64,000 nucleotides of DNA. Origin: Paguma larvata. Lineage: Eukaryota > Chordata > Mammalia > Carnivora > Viverridae. A program made the position numbers and the translations under genes. The stretch's first letter is position 1; each line of letters opens with the position of its first letter. Positions 48,550 to 58,777 of this stretch are shown here, piece by piece. The notes below the pieces were generated by a model. It worked only from the letters and a program-made list of their open reading frames with translations. It was not told where the DNA came from and searched no databases. Location: assembly GCA_030068075.1 (NCBI GenBank), contig CM057830.1, positions 28,304,247 through 28,368,246 on the forward strand. The letters are read 5' to 3'.

Positions 48550-51500
48550 CAGATTAAGAATATATGTATTTAAAAATGTTTTATAGTAAACATATTACGT
48601 AGATCACAGGGCTCTGGAAGTTTTGCATAAAGTTAAGTCAGGCTTTCAAATTTTTTATGCTCTCTTTTCTTAGAACTCTTTTCCTAATAGACGAAACTAT
48701 TTCCCTGTAGGGAAAATGTTGGTTGCTCAGAACTCATGAGCCAAAAAAGGATATGTTTCACCTACAGATGAAGAGAATCCTTGCCTCATTTGGTGATGAG
48801 TGAAGTGCACTCACTCCAGGTGCACTCTCCTGTCCTGTCACCTTGGATGTCTGACTATGAAGTCCTGTAAACTTATTCTGGTCAATTGCTGAAAAATAAT
48901 GTCACTGAGCCATTGTGGCCTGGAACTCAACACATACCCCTGGCAGAAACATGTCTGAAACAGTGTTTCCTTTGTTCTGAAAAATTTTTAAATGCTAGTT
49001 GCAGAAACACACTAAACTAAACCAAAAGAAAATTGAACAGCGCTGTTCATAAAGCAACTTGCAGCCTTTTGTGCCAGTAATCATTTGATTCGGCATTGTT
49101 TTATGATTCCAGCAGGCTCAGTCCTGTTGTGCTGCGGTTACCAGAGACCACAGCAAACCCCTCATTTCCCTTTTGTAATTGTAGCCTGTTGATAACTATG
49201 ACATCGAGCATGGATATTTAAGCCATAATTTTGCACAGAGGTTGAATTCTCTGCTCAGTTTCTTCCTACCCTCATGTAGTGACTGTTTTGCTACATTTTC
49301 CTTTTAATTATTTTAAAAATCCCATGCTTTGTTTTGCTTATTAACAACTGATCCCAATTTGTATCATGTACCCTGCAGGCCGGCGGTGCAGTGCAAACTG
49401 GTAAAAATGCCAGGAGTTCATTCCGTCTGTTATGATGCCCATGTCCTGCCCGGCCACATGCAGAGCCCTTTGCCAGCAGCAACAAGACTCATCTTCCCTG
49501 TCCACTAACAGAATCTTCTAGCTTCTTCTCCCTGCTACCAATTCAGCCACAAGGGCAGGTCAATTCTATACTCTAAGTTAAATACCCTTTCCCAACATGA
49601 TCCTCTAAGTCCTCGAGCAACAAAATTGGGGCCTGAGACAGGTATTGTTGATCAGTAAAGTGACGTGGGAGAAGATACATTTACACTGATTCCAAGAACA
49701 TGACTTAGCAATACTTAGCTGGTGTGCGGCTATAAGACAGAAAATGAAAGTTTAATTGTCTATTGGTTTCTGAAGTTTTCTGTTGAAACAATGACATTGA
49801 GGTTGAGGGGTGTCAGCTTACGATGTTGCACAATGAATAACTATCAAATATAGGTAATTTATATTTCTTTTGGGTAATTAAATTACATAGTTTGCCCAGT
49901 CAGCTTTCTTGAGGGGGTACACAGCTCTTATTTTGCCTTCAAGTTATTCTTCTGGCTATTTATGTTGATTAAATTGGGCTTTACATTCCCCTGTTACTAT
50001 CTCTTGCCTAATCCTAGGTTACAGTTGAACCATTTCTCAGCCCCCTTGGCCCTAAGCGACCCACCGTTACATTTCAAATGTGACTATTTTCATAGGATTA
50101 GTATTTTAGATTGGACTTTGAATGGCTCTACCCTCTGCCCCTAATGAGGGCTGCAAGGCAATGACAAACTATTAGATTGTTCACAAGTTCTGAAATCAGA
50201 ATGCAATCATTGTGTAATCCCTGGTAAATTCACAGTTAGAAAGCCCAATTGCTTGACATTAAAGTGCATTCTGTGACCTTGTCAATCCAGGTAAATAGGC
50301 AGTCCCTGTTCCTAAAGCAAACCTAATAGTACCACCTCCTTTACCCTTTAAATCACGCAAGCATTGAGCACTGCAGTGTGAGTCAAATTCTCTTCTACAT
50401 TAGTAGATATCAGTGCCAGAGTGACATTTGACCTCCTTCCCTGGACCCCTGCAATCACAGTAGAAAATTTGCCTTTTGTCCCCATATGATTGCCTGCAAT
50501 CACAGTAGAAAATCCACAGCGACTTGCAAACCAGGGGCAGAAAAATTCACCGAGTCACTGAGGGGAGCCTTCCTTCTGCATTTATACCCGAGTCAGGACA
50601 GTGGAAGTGATTCAGGCAAACCACACACACCCATTTGGAATGCTCCCTAGATTTCATAGTTATACTGTTTACTGTCAGTCCAGAGGTGTGGCTTAACTTA
50701 AACCCTATCAGATTTAAGAACATGAACGTTTAACAATTATGAATCAAACTAAGCTTAAGTTAATGGCCCCAAAAAGAATGACAGGTGAAAGTGTATAAAA
50801 ATGGATTTATGGCCTCAAGTTCTCATGGTGATAGTTCCTAAGGGATTTCTCTTCCATTCAGTCAGTAGCACTAAAGCCTTGTCTTGTGCACAAGCCGGAC
50901 ACCATCATTGTCACTTCCCCAGTAGCTGACAAGTTCCCTTTATTTAAACCATAATGCCTGCGCTCGTGACATTTCCCAGTGATTTCCTGTTAAAGTCGCC
51001 TGGCGCCAGTGTGTGTGCTCTGAGGGTTGATTATTGGGCAGCTTCAGAGCTGCGCAGCAGGTGCTCTCAGCCTGGTTGGTGGCCCACTTTAACGCCGACC
51101 AAGGTCCCTGGCTGTCTGCAAACCATGGCTACAGAGAGGGAGGAGGTGGCTTGAGGAAGCTGAGAGGAGAGAGAAGTATCTTTCCAGAGAAGAAAAGCTG
51201 GGAGCCTGCCTCCCAGAAGCCCTGTGGCAGTGAATGCTGGCTCTGAGCTTCCCGAAGCCGACGGACAGCATATAATCAAATGTGATTTCTCCTGATTACC
51301 TCAGAAGTAATTAGGGAGTACCTCCCCACCCAAGACCTCTGCCTAATTAGAAGTATCTGGTAAGAAGGTATTTGCATATCTTCAAGTCATATTATGTTAT
51401 GAGGATGTTTGAGCTGATGAAAAGTGACATTAACCATACAATAAAAATGCATCCCACTGAAAGCAGGAGTCGTGAGAAACTCACAGCTGAGGATCAGGAG

Positions 51501-51914
51501 CCTGTTTTAATTGATGAGACACAGCGGCTCCACCTCATGAAGCAAATCAGAGCATGAAGCGGGAGGAAGGTAAATACGCAGAGGTCAGAATGTGGCAGCG
51601 AGGTGCAGAGCTGCGGATGCTGTGACCGGTGCAGGCCCCCTGGCTTCGGGTTCTAGCTTTTCTCTTCTCTCTTCCTTTGGGATGTACACATCAGAACTTA
51701 GGGGAGATGCTTCTCTCTCCTGCTCTGTTTTATCTTTGCTGTGCCATTTCTGCGTATTAAAGAATTACCACCAAGTGCTATGATTTGGGGACAACAGAAA
51801 AGCCTGGAGAAAGAAGCAATTCTGCAATTGATTCTCAGGAGCACACCGTCATTTTATGTGACTACATTTGCCTTTCAATAAATTACAAAGAGTAGTCATT
51901 AAAATCATAGCAAT
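48550..51914. other. 3.4-kb low-repeat stretch, candidate regulatory DNA
   Basis: The longest repeat-poor segment of the window. It mixes AT-rich motifs with GC-richer patches (49380-49480 and 50950-51270). No recognisable gene. A perfect 21-bp direct repeat starting CCTGCAATCACAG lies at 50448-50468 and 50493-50513. Confidence 0.5.
51250..51390. promoter_or_regulatory. cluster of homeodomain- and POU-like motifs
   Basis: TAATTAG at 51308-51314, CTAATTAG at 51343-51350, octamer ATTTGCAT at 51370-51377, and AATCAAATG and GATTACC nearby. These are motifs typical of developmental enhancers, but they are short and expected by chance at some rate in AT-rich DNA. No functional claim is possible without conservation data. 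Confidence 0.35.
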
Positions 51915-52134
51915 AACTGTTGCTTACTATATGCACAGTATTGTCCTACATCTTTCACATGAATCCATTCATCCAATCCTTACAAAAAGCCTCTGAAATA
52001 GCTCTTATTATCTCCATATTAAGAATCAGGGCCTGAGTGCTGGAATAATTTGTTCTAGATCATCCAGCTTATAAATTCAAGACTTAAATGTGGCCAACCT
52101 GGCTTCAGAGTCTGAGGTTTAAACACCTGCACTT
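51915..52134 (-). mobile_element. MIR, antisense, disrupted by L1 insertion
   Basis: ACTATATGCACAGTATTGTC, ATCCATTCATCCAATCCTTA, AGCTCTTATTATCTCCATAT, CATCCAGCTTATAAATTCAA and CAACCTGGCTTCAGAGTCTG form an antisense MIR. The young L1 inserted right at or just beyond its tRNA-like end. Confidence 0.8.
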
Positions 52135-52697
52135 GGAGGGAGAAGGCAACATGGCGGAGGAGTAGGGGGCTCCAGTATTTCGCTTGCCCTTTAAAGGGGG
52201 ACGACTGAAACCACTGTCTCTCTCAACTCCAAAAATCGGGGGGAAAAGGTGCTACAGCGGACAAGAAACGTAGGCGAAAACAGACATGGCCCAACTAAAC
52301 CCCCTTTTTCTGGAATAACCAGGCCGTATAAGTTCATCTAGACGACATCGATCTTTATTCCTTTTCCCTCACACCTGTCCTTATTCTGATTTCTATCAGT
52401 CTGGATTAAACCCTTTAGTCGCTCTACCTGGGCAAAGTCCATTTCCTTCTTCTCCCTGCACCAGTCATTATTCTGTCTATATATGCTCTGCCACCAGCAC
52501 ACTACATACCCTGTCCTTAACATGTAGCTGTTACTTCAGGACATTGCCCTCAGAGAGTCACTTGTTATTTTTTTCTGTTGTAAACTGCTTGTCTGGACCA
52601 TTTGTCGGTACGTTTGAGTATTTCTGTGTTCTGTGTGTCTGTCAGTTTTCCTTTCCAGGGCAACTTCAAGAAACAACCCATAACACATCCAGCCAAA
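52135..52697 (+). promoter_or_regulatory. L1 5'UTR with YY1-type site
   Basis: It begins GGAGGGAGAAGGCAACATGG, the conserved L1 5' end. CAACATGGCGGAG at 52147-52159 fits a YY1 site about 13 bases downstream of the start, the position where mammalian L1s use YY1 for correct transcription start. It shares no obvious similarity with the 5'UTR of the L1 at 5151, so the two lineages carry different promoters. At 563 bp it may be complete for its lineage or internally shortened. Confidence 0.8.
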
Positions 52698-53591
52698 ATG
52701 ACGAGACAGAAGAATTCTCCTCAAAAGAATCTACAAGAAGCAGTGACAGCTCAAGAATTAATGAAAACAGATATAAGCAACATAACAGAACATGAATATA
52801 GAATGATAATCATAAAACTAATGGCTGGCCTTGAAAAAAGCTTAGATGAATGCAAGGGGTCCCGCGCGGCAGAGTTCAAGGACCTTATAAACGGTCAGGA
52901 AGAATTAAAGAAGACATTGGAAGAAATACAGGGAAAACTGGAAGCAGCCACAGCACGGATTGAAGAGGTAGAGGAAAGAGTTAGTGCATTAGAAGACAAA
53001 ATCATTGAAAAAGAGGAAGCAGATAAAAAGAGAGAGAAGCTGATCCAGGAACAGGAAAGGAGAATTCGAGAGCTGAGCGATGCACTCAAAACAAACAATA
53101 TCCGTATCATAGGAGTTCCAGAGGAAGAAGAGAGAGAGAAAGGAGTTGAAGGGGTTCTTAAACAAATCATTGCTGAGAACTTCCTCAACATGAGGAAGGA
53201 AACGGGCATGGAAATCCAAGAGGCACAGAGAATTCCCCTCAGACGTAACTTGAATAGACCTTCTGCACGGCACATCATAGTGAAACTGGCAAAATACAAA
53301 GATAGGGAGAGAATCCTGAAAGCAGCTAGGGACAAAAGAACCCTAACATACAAAGGGAGACCTATAAGGGTAGTAGCAGACTTATCTACAGAAACTTGGC
53401 AAGCCAGAAAGGAATGGCAGGATATCTTCAATGTGATGAGCAAGAAGGACATGCAACCAAGAATTCTGTATCCGGCTAGCCTGTCATTCAGAATAGAAGG
53501 AGAGATCAAGGTTTTTCCCAACAAACAAAAACTGAAAGAATTTATCACAAATAAACCAGCACTGCAAGAGATCCTGAGGGGCATTCTATGA
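52698..53591 (+). CDS. L1 ORF1: L1 ORF1 protein, intact (297 aa)
   Basis: ORF1p binds L1 RNA as a trimer in cytoplasmic ribonucleoprotein particles and is needed for retrotransposition. From the start at 52698 (ATG in AAAATGA; an in-frame ATG at 52602 would add 32 residues without similarity to ORF1), it has an N-terminal region, a coiled coil about residues 55-132 rich in E, K and L heptads, an RRM about 133-230 with the motif [12 protein letters not shown] (134-145), and a C-terminal domain about 231-297 with QARKEW (235-240) and [10 protein letters not shown] (255-264). All regions are present without stops. Length is close to but slightly shorter than primate ORF1p. Its TGA overlaps the ORF2 ATG. 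Confidence 0.96.
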   Translation: MTRQKNSPQKNLQEAVTAQELMKTDISNITEHEYRMIIIKLMAGLEKSLDECKGSRAAEFKDLINGQEELKKTLEEIQGKLEAATARIEEVEERVSALEDKIIEKEEADKKREKLIQEQERRIRELSDALKTNNIRIIGVPEEEEREKGVEGVLKQIIAENFLNMRKETGMEIQEAQRIPLRRNLNRPSARHIIVKLAKYKDRERILKAARDKRTLTYKGRPIRVVADLSTETWQARKEWQDIFNVMSKKDMQPRILYPASLSFRIEGEIKVFPNKQKLKEFITNKPALQEILRGIL

Positions 53592-56032
53592 AGACAAGGT
53601 TGCAAAGAACACAAACTGCCAGGGTCAGCCTTACAAACATGAAACTTACAGATAATACAGTGACTGTAAGCCCATATTTTTCAATATTAACACTGAATGT
53701 AAATGGACTAAATGCGCCAATCAAAAGACACAGGGTAACAGAATGGATTAAAAAACAAGACCCATCTATTTGCTGTCTTCAAGAAACTCATCTCAAACCT
53801 AAAGATACCTTCAGAATGAAAGTGAGGGGATGGAGAACTATCTACCATGCTACTGGAAGTCAGAAGAAAGCCGGAGTAGCCACACTTATATCAGACAAAT
53901 TGGACTTTAAAATGAATGATGTAATAAGAGATGAAGAAGGACATTATATAATAGTCTCAGGGACCATCCAGCAGGAAGAGCTAACAATTGTAAATATCTA
54001 CGCACCGAATTCGGGGGCACCCAAATTTGTAAAACAACTAATTACAAACATTAGCAACCTCATCGATAAAAATATCCTAATAGTAGGGGATCTCAACACT
54101 CCACTCTCAGCATTGGATAGATCCACAAAACAGAAAATCTCCGCAGAAACAATAGCCCTGAATGACACATTAGGACAGATGGGCCTCACAGACATCTTTA
54201 GGGTCCTGCATCCAGAAGCAAAGGAATTTACGTTCTTCTCATCTGCACACGGTACATTTTCCAAGATAGACCATATTCTGGGGCAAAGGGAAGCTCTGAA
54301 TAAATATAAAAGAATTGAGATCATACCATGTACACTGTCTGACCACAATGCTTTGAACCTTGAAATCAACCACAGGAGAAAGCCTGGAAAATATCCAAGA
54401 ACATGGAGGCTAAGAAATAACCTACTAAAAGATGAGTGGGTCAACCAAGCCATCAGAGAAGAAATTAAAAAATACATGGAAACAAATGAAAATGAAAATA
54501 CAACAATCCAAACGCTCTGGGATGCAGCAAAAACAGTCTTGAGAGGGAAATACATTGCAATCCAGGCCCATCTCAAGAAACAAGAAAAATCAATAACACA
54601 AATTCTAACAGCACGCCTAAAGGAACTAAAGGCAGATCAACTAAAACAACCCAAGCCCAGCGGAAAGAGAGAAATAACAAAGATCAGAGCACAAATTAAC
54701 CATATGGAGACAGAAAAGGTAGTGGAACAGATCAATGAAACCAAAAGCTGGTTCTTTGAAAAAATAAACAAAATAGACGAACCTCTAGCCAGGCTTCTCA
54801 AAAAGAAAAGAGAGAGAACTCAAATAGATAAAATCGTGAATGAAAAGGGAGAAATTACAACCAATCCCTCAGAGATACAAACAATCATCAGAGAATACTA
54901 TGAAAAATTATATGCCACCAAACTTGGCAATCTGGAAGAAATGGACAACTTCCTAAATAACCACACGCTACCAAAACTCAAACGGGAAGAAATAGAAAAT
55001 TTGAACAGACCCATAACTAGTGAAGAAATAGAATCAGTTATTAAAAACCTCCCAGCAAATAAAAGCCCTGGACCAGATGGCCTTCCTGCGGAATTTTACC
55101 AGACATTTAAAACAGAGTTAATTCCTATCCTCCTCAAGCTGTTCCAAAAAATTGAAACGGAAGGAAAACTCCCAGACTCATTCTATGAAGCCAGCATCAC
55201 TTTGATTCCCAAACCAGATAGAGACCCAGCAAAGAAAGAAAATTACAGGCCAATATCCCTGATGAATATGGATGCAAAAATTCTCAACAAGATACTAGCA
55301 AATCGAATCCAACAGCATATAAAGAGAATTATCCACCACGATCAAGTAGGATTCATCCCTGGGTTGCAGGGCTGGTTCAATATTCGCAAATCAATCAACG
55401 TGATACATCACATCAACAAAAGAAAAGATAAGAACCATATGATCCTGTCAATAGATGCAGAAAAAGCATTTGACAAAATACAGCATCCTTTCTTAATAAA
55501 AACTCTCGAGAAAGTCGGGATAGAAGGAACATACTTAAACATCATAAAAGCCATATATGAAAAGCCCACAGCTAATATCATCCTCAATGGGGAAAAATTG
55601 AAAGCCTTCCCCCTGAGATCAGGAACACGACAGGGGTGTCCGCTCTCGCCACTGCTATTTAACATAGTGCTGGAAGTCTTAGCATCAGCAATCAGACAAC
55701 AAAACAAAATAAAAGGCATCAAGATTGGCAAGGAGGAAGTCAAACTTTCACTTTTTGCAGATGACATGATACTTTACATGGAAAACCCGACGGAATCCAC
55801 CAAAAGCCTACTAGAACTGATTCATGATTTCAGCAAAGTTGCAGGATACAAAATCAATGTACAGAAATCTGTGGCATTTCTATACACCAACAATGAAGCA
55901 GCAGAAAGAGAAATAAAGAAGCTAATCCCTTTCACAATTGCACCAAAAACCATAAAATACTTAGGAATAAACCTAACCAAAGAGTTGAAAGACCTCTACA
56001 CTGAAAACTATAAAACTTATGAAGGAAATTGA
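53588..56032 (+). CDS. ORF2 N-terminal part: endonuclease and RT core (814 aa)
   Basis: The apurinic-type endonuclease domain spans about residues 24-262 with the expected catalytic or binding residues: N37 (TLNVNG), E66 (QETHL), Y138 (NIYAP), D168 and N170 (VGDLN), D228 (KIDHI) and H253 (SDHN). The RT domain includes a nucleotide-binding GFIPG region, [20 protein letters not shown] and the catalytic LFADDMI with D725-D726. Spacing from N37 to FADD shows no indel relative to a standard L1. Translation ends prematurely after the frameshift (KTYEGN). The polypeptide would keep EN and RT motifs but lack the C-terminal RNA/DNA-binding segment. Confidence 0.95.
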   Translation: MKTRLQRTQTARVSLTNMKLTDNTVTVSPYFSILTLNVNGLNAPIKRHRVTEWIKKQDPSICCLQETHLKPKDTFRMKVRGWRTIYHATGSQKKAGVATLISDKLDFKMNDVIRDEEGHYIIVSGTIQQEELTIVNIYAPNSGAPKFVKQLITNISNLIDKNILIVGDLNTPLSALDRSTKQKISAETIALNDTLGQMGLTDIFRVLHPEAKEFTFFSSAHGTFSKIDHILGQREALNKYKRIEIIPCTLSDHNALNLEINHRRKPGKYPRTWRLRNNLLKDEWVNQAIREEIKKYMETNENENTTIQTLWDAAKTVLRGKYIAIQAHLKKQEKSITQILTARLKELKADQLKQPKPSGKREITKIRAQINHMETEKVVEQINETKSWFFEKINKIDEPLARLLKKKRERTQIDKIVNEKGEITTNPSEIQTIIREYYEKLYATKLGNLEEMDNFLNNHTLPKLKREEIENLNRPITSEEIESVIKNLPANKSPGPDGLPAEFYQTFKTELIPILLKLFQKIETEGKLPDSFYEASITLIPKPDRDPAKKENYRPISLMNMDAKILNKILANRIQQHIKRIIHHDQVGFIPGLQGWFNIRKSINVIHHINKRKDKNHMILSIDAEKAFDKIQHPFLIKTLEKVGIEGTYLNIIKAIYEKPTANIILNGEKLKAFPLRSGTRQGCPLSPLLFNIVLEVLASAIRQQNKIKGIKIGKEEVKLSLFADDMILYMENPTESTKSLLELIHDFSKVAGYKINVQKSVAFLYTNNEAAEREIKKLIPFTIAPKTIKYLGINLTKELKDLYTENYKTYEGN

Positions 56033-57467
56033 GGAAGACACAAGGAAATGGAAAAACATCCCATGCTCATGGATTGGAAGAATAAATATCGTCAAAATGG
56101 CAATACTACCCAAAGCAATCTACACATTCAATGCAATCCCAATCAAAATTGCACCAGCATTCTTCTCAAAGCTAGAGCAAACAATCCTAAAATTTGTATG
56201 GAACCACAAAAGACCTCGAATAGCCAAAATAATACTGAAGAATAAAACCAAGGCGGGAGGCATCACAATCCCAGACTTCAACCTCTACTACAAAGCGGTG
56301 GTCATCAAGACTGTATGGTATTGGCACAAAAACAGACACATAGACCAATGGAATAGAATAGAAAACTCAGAAATGGACCCGCAAGTATATGGCCAATTAA
56401 TCTTTGACAAAGCGGGAAAATGTATCCAATGGAAAAAAGACAGCCTCTTTAACAAATGGTGCTGGGAGAATTGGACAGCAACATGCAAAAGAATGAAACT
56501 AGACCACTTTCTTACACCACTCACAAAAATAAGTTCTAAATGGATAAAAGATCTGAATGTGAGACAGGAAACCGTCAAAATCCTAGAGGAGAAAACAGGA
56601 AAAAGCCTCTTTAACCTAAGACGCACCAATTTCTTACTCGACACGTCTCCAAAGGCAAGAGAATTAAAAGCAAAGATGAACTATTGGGACCTCATCAAGA
56701 TAAAAAGCTTCTGCACAGCAAAAGAAACAACCAACAAAACGAATAGGCAACCAACGGAATGGGAAAAGATCATCGCAAATGACATATTGGATAAAGGACT
56801 AATATCTAAAATTTATAAAGAACTTACCAAACTCCAAACCCGAAAAACAAACAACCCAGTGAAGAAATGGGCGGAAGATATGAATAGACACTTCTCCAAA
56901 GAGGACATTCAGATGGCCAACAGACACATGAAACGATGCTCAATGGCACTCATCATCAGGGAAATACAAATCAAAACCACACTGCGATACCACCTCACAC
57001 CAGTCAGAGTGGCTAAAATGAACAAATCAGGAAACTATAGATGCTGGCGAGGATGTGGAGAAGCAGGCACCCTCCTACACTGTTGGTGGGAATGCAAACT
57101 GGTGCAGCCATTCTGGAAAACAGTGTGGAGGTTCCTCAAAAAAATGAAAATAGAGCTACCCTATGATCCAGCAATAGCCCTGCTAGGAATCTACCCAAGA
57201 GACACAGGAATGCTGATGCATAGGAGCACGTTTACCCCAATGTTCATAGCAGCACTTTCGACAATAGCCAAATCATGGAAAGAGACCAAGTGCCCATCAA
57301 CTGACGAATGGATAAAGAAGTTATGGTACTTATATACAATGGACTACTACGTGGCAATGAGAAAAAATGAAATCTGGCCATGTGTAGCCAGATGGATGGA
57401 ACTGGAGGGTATTATGTTAAGTGAAATAAGTCAGTCAGAAAAAGATACCATATGTTTCCACGAATAG
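56019..57467 (+). CDS. ORF2 C-terminal part in shifted frame (482 aa)
   Basis: It continues ORF2 immediately after the break with [18 protein letters not shown] and runs to a normal end (TICFHE, TAG). The region RNA-binding in other L1s is present, including the cysteine motif CX3CX7HX4C at about residues 342-359 (codons at 57042, 57054, 57078 and 57093). It has no initiation signal of its own, so it is probably not translated except by frameshifting. Confidence 0.93.
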   Translation: MKEIEEDTRKWKNIPCSWIGRINIVKMAILPKAIYTFNAIPIKIAPAFFSKLEQTILKFVWNHKRPRIAKIILKNKTKAGGITIPDFNLYYKAVVIKTVWYWHKNRHIDQWNRIENSEMDPQVYGQLIFDKAGKCIQWKKDSLFNKWCWENWTATCKRMKLDHFLTPLTKISSKWIKDLNVRQETVKILEEKTGKSLFNLRRTNFLLDTSPKARELKAKMNYWDLIKIKSFCTAKETTNKTNRQPTEWEKIIANDILDKGLISKIYKELTKLQTRKTNNPVKKWAEDMNRHFSKEDIQMANRHMKRCSMALIIREIQIKTTLRYHLTPVRVAKMNKSGNYRCWRGCGEAGTLLHCWWECKLVQPFWKTVWRFLKKMKIELPYDPAIALLGIYPRDTGMLMHRSTFTPMFIAALSTIAKSWKETKCPSTDEWIKKLWYLYTMDYYVAMRKNEIWPCVARWMELEGIMLSEISQSEKDTICFHE

Positions 57468-57731
57468 GTGGACTTTGTGAGACTAAGCAAAAACCAGGGG
57501 GAGGGGAAGAGGGGAAAGGAAAAAAAGACACAGAGAGGGAGGGAGATAAAACATAAGAGACTCTCAAAGACTAAGAAAAAAACTGAGGGTAAGGGGGATG
57601 AGGGAGGGGGGAGAGGGGGTGATGGGCATTAAAAAGGGCACATGTTGGGATGAACACTGGGTGTTTTATGTAAACCAATTTGAAAATAAACTATTATAAA
57701 ATTAAAAAAATAATAAAAAAAATAAATAAAT
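57468..57731 (+). other. L1 3'UTR with G-rich tract, AATAAA and A-rich tail
   Basis: The purine-rich tract 57494-57550 is followed by G-runs at 57587-57589, 57593-57597, 57602-57604, 57606-57611, 57615-57619 and 57624-57626, enough for a G-quadruplex. AATAAA lies at 57685-57690 and an A-rich tail with AATAAA-like units follows to 57731. Confidence 0.9.
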
Positions 57732-57745
57732 AAACACCTGCACTT

Positions 57746-57778
57746 TTTGTTGCTAGTTCCTCAGGGTACTGTGTCTAT

Positions 57779-57815
<37 letters not shown>

Positions 57816-58004
57816 AGAGGATTCTAAATGGGTCATCGAGGGCTTTCAGTGATTCCCAAATACGTTTTCCAGTTATTCCCACCATGTTAGGAAGAAGTCC
57901 CACTTCCTATCAGTGATCTAGATTTCCTGAAATACTTTATTCGCTGTTTGATAGAAAGGAAAAACAGTAGTACATAGGATGGTTACTACATGTGTTCGAC
58001 ATGT
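57746..58004. other. spacer with (CA)n
   Basis: About 14 CA units at 57782-57810. The rest is unassigned. Confidence 0.6.
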
Positions 58005-58191
58005 TACTATTTTTCCAGTTTTATTAAAGTTTATTTTATATATAATATTGTGTGCATTTGAAGGTGTACAACGTGGTAAGTTGATACCTGCATATATTGT
58101 GAAATTATTACCGAAATAAAATCAGTGACTATATCTACCAGCTCACATAATTTTAATTTTTGCTGTTGTTGTGAGAACAACGTAAGATCTA

Positions 58192-58448
58192 CTCTTTCGG
58201 CAATTTTCTTTCTTTTTTTTTTTTAATTTTTTTTAATGTTTATTATTTTTGAGACAGAGACAGAGTATGAGTGGGGGAGGGGCAGAGAGAGAAGGAGACA
58301 CAGAATTAGAAGCAGGCTCCAGGCTCTGAGCTGTCAGCACAGAGCCCGACGCGGGGCTCGAACTCACAGACTGTGAGATCATGACCTGAGCTGAAGCCGG
58401 ACACTCAACCGACTGAGCCACCCAGGCGCCCCTCTTTCGGCAATTTTC
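58192..58448 (-). mobile_element. young felid SINE, antisense, perfect 17-bp TSD
   Basis: The body is 58209-58431. CTCTTTCGGCAATTTTC flanks it at 58192-58208 and 58432-58448 without mismatch. The head retains CpG-rich GGGCGCCTGGG-type sequence. Confidence 0.97.
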
Positions 58449-58737
58449 AAGTATGCAGCACCGTATCGTTAACTACAGTCACTGTGCTGTACATTACTTT
58501 CTCAGACTTTGTTTATTTTATACCTGGAAAGTTTGTACCCATTGACGAGCATATATCCCACACCCCCCAGCCACAGGTAGGTGTTCTCTGCTTTAGCTTT
58601 TTTATATTTCACATATATGTGAGTAAAGAGTACTTTTTATTCTGATTTATTTCAGTTAGAATAATACCCTCAAGGTCCATCCATGTTGTCACAAATGGCA
58701 GGATGTTCTTCTTTTTTATGGTTTAATGATGCTCTAG

Positions 58738-58777
58738 TGTGTGTGTGTGCACGTGTGCATGTACGCACACGTGCGCT
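58738..58777. repeat. 40-bp strictly alternating purine-pyrimidine tract
   Basis: A GT run followed by GCACGTGTGCATGTACGCAC and further alternating bases, without a break. Prime Z-DNA former. It includes a near-palindrome around two CACGTG hexamers. Confidence 0.9.

Larger units (their letters stand above)
53588..57467 (+). pseudogene. L1 ORF2: L1 ORF2 (endonuclease + reverse transcriptase), one frameshift
   Basis: ORF2p nicks DNA and reverse-transcribes L1 RNA at the nick. Two overlapping frames, 53588-56032 and 56019-57467, together cover the whole protein at about the usual length of 1,275-1,295 residues. The break lies at about 56015-56020, downstream of the RT catalytic motif, and behaves as a 2-bp loss or 1-bp gain. 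No other inactivating change was seen. An ATG at 53639 is an alternative start that gives an N-terminus of more usual length. Confidence 0.95.
52121..57745 (+). mobile_element. L1: near-full-length LINE-1 with perfect 14-bp TSD
   Basis: The element is 52135-57731. AAACACCTGCACTT flanks it at 52121-52134 and 57732-57745. The 5' flank GGTTT/AAAC fits L1 endonuclease cleavage (TTTT/A type on the other strand). Layout: 563-bp 5'UTR, intact ORF1, ORF2 with one frameshift, 3'UTR about 215 bp, A-rich tail. It encodes the machinery that copies L1 RNA into genomic DNA by target-primed reverse transcription and probably mobilised the felid SINEs. The frameshift predicts loss of autonomous mobility. Confidence 0.97.

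Noticed and set aside
52895..53614. 239-aa minus-strand ORF
   Set aside because: It lies antisense to intact ORF1; its leucine/serine-rich sequence is the mirror of the coiled-coil coding strand.
53998..54576. 192-aa minus-strand ORF
   Set aside because: Antisense shadow of ORF2 endonuclease coding sequence.
55408..55767. 119-aa minus-strand ORF (and 56288-56644, 118 aa)
   Set aside because: Antisense shadows of ORF2; equivalent ORFs appear antisense to other L1 copies in the window.
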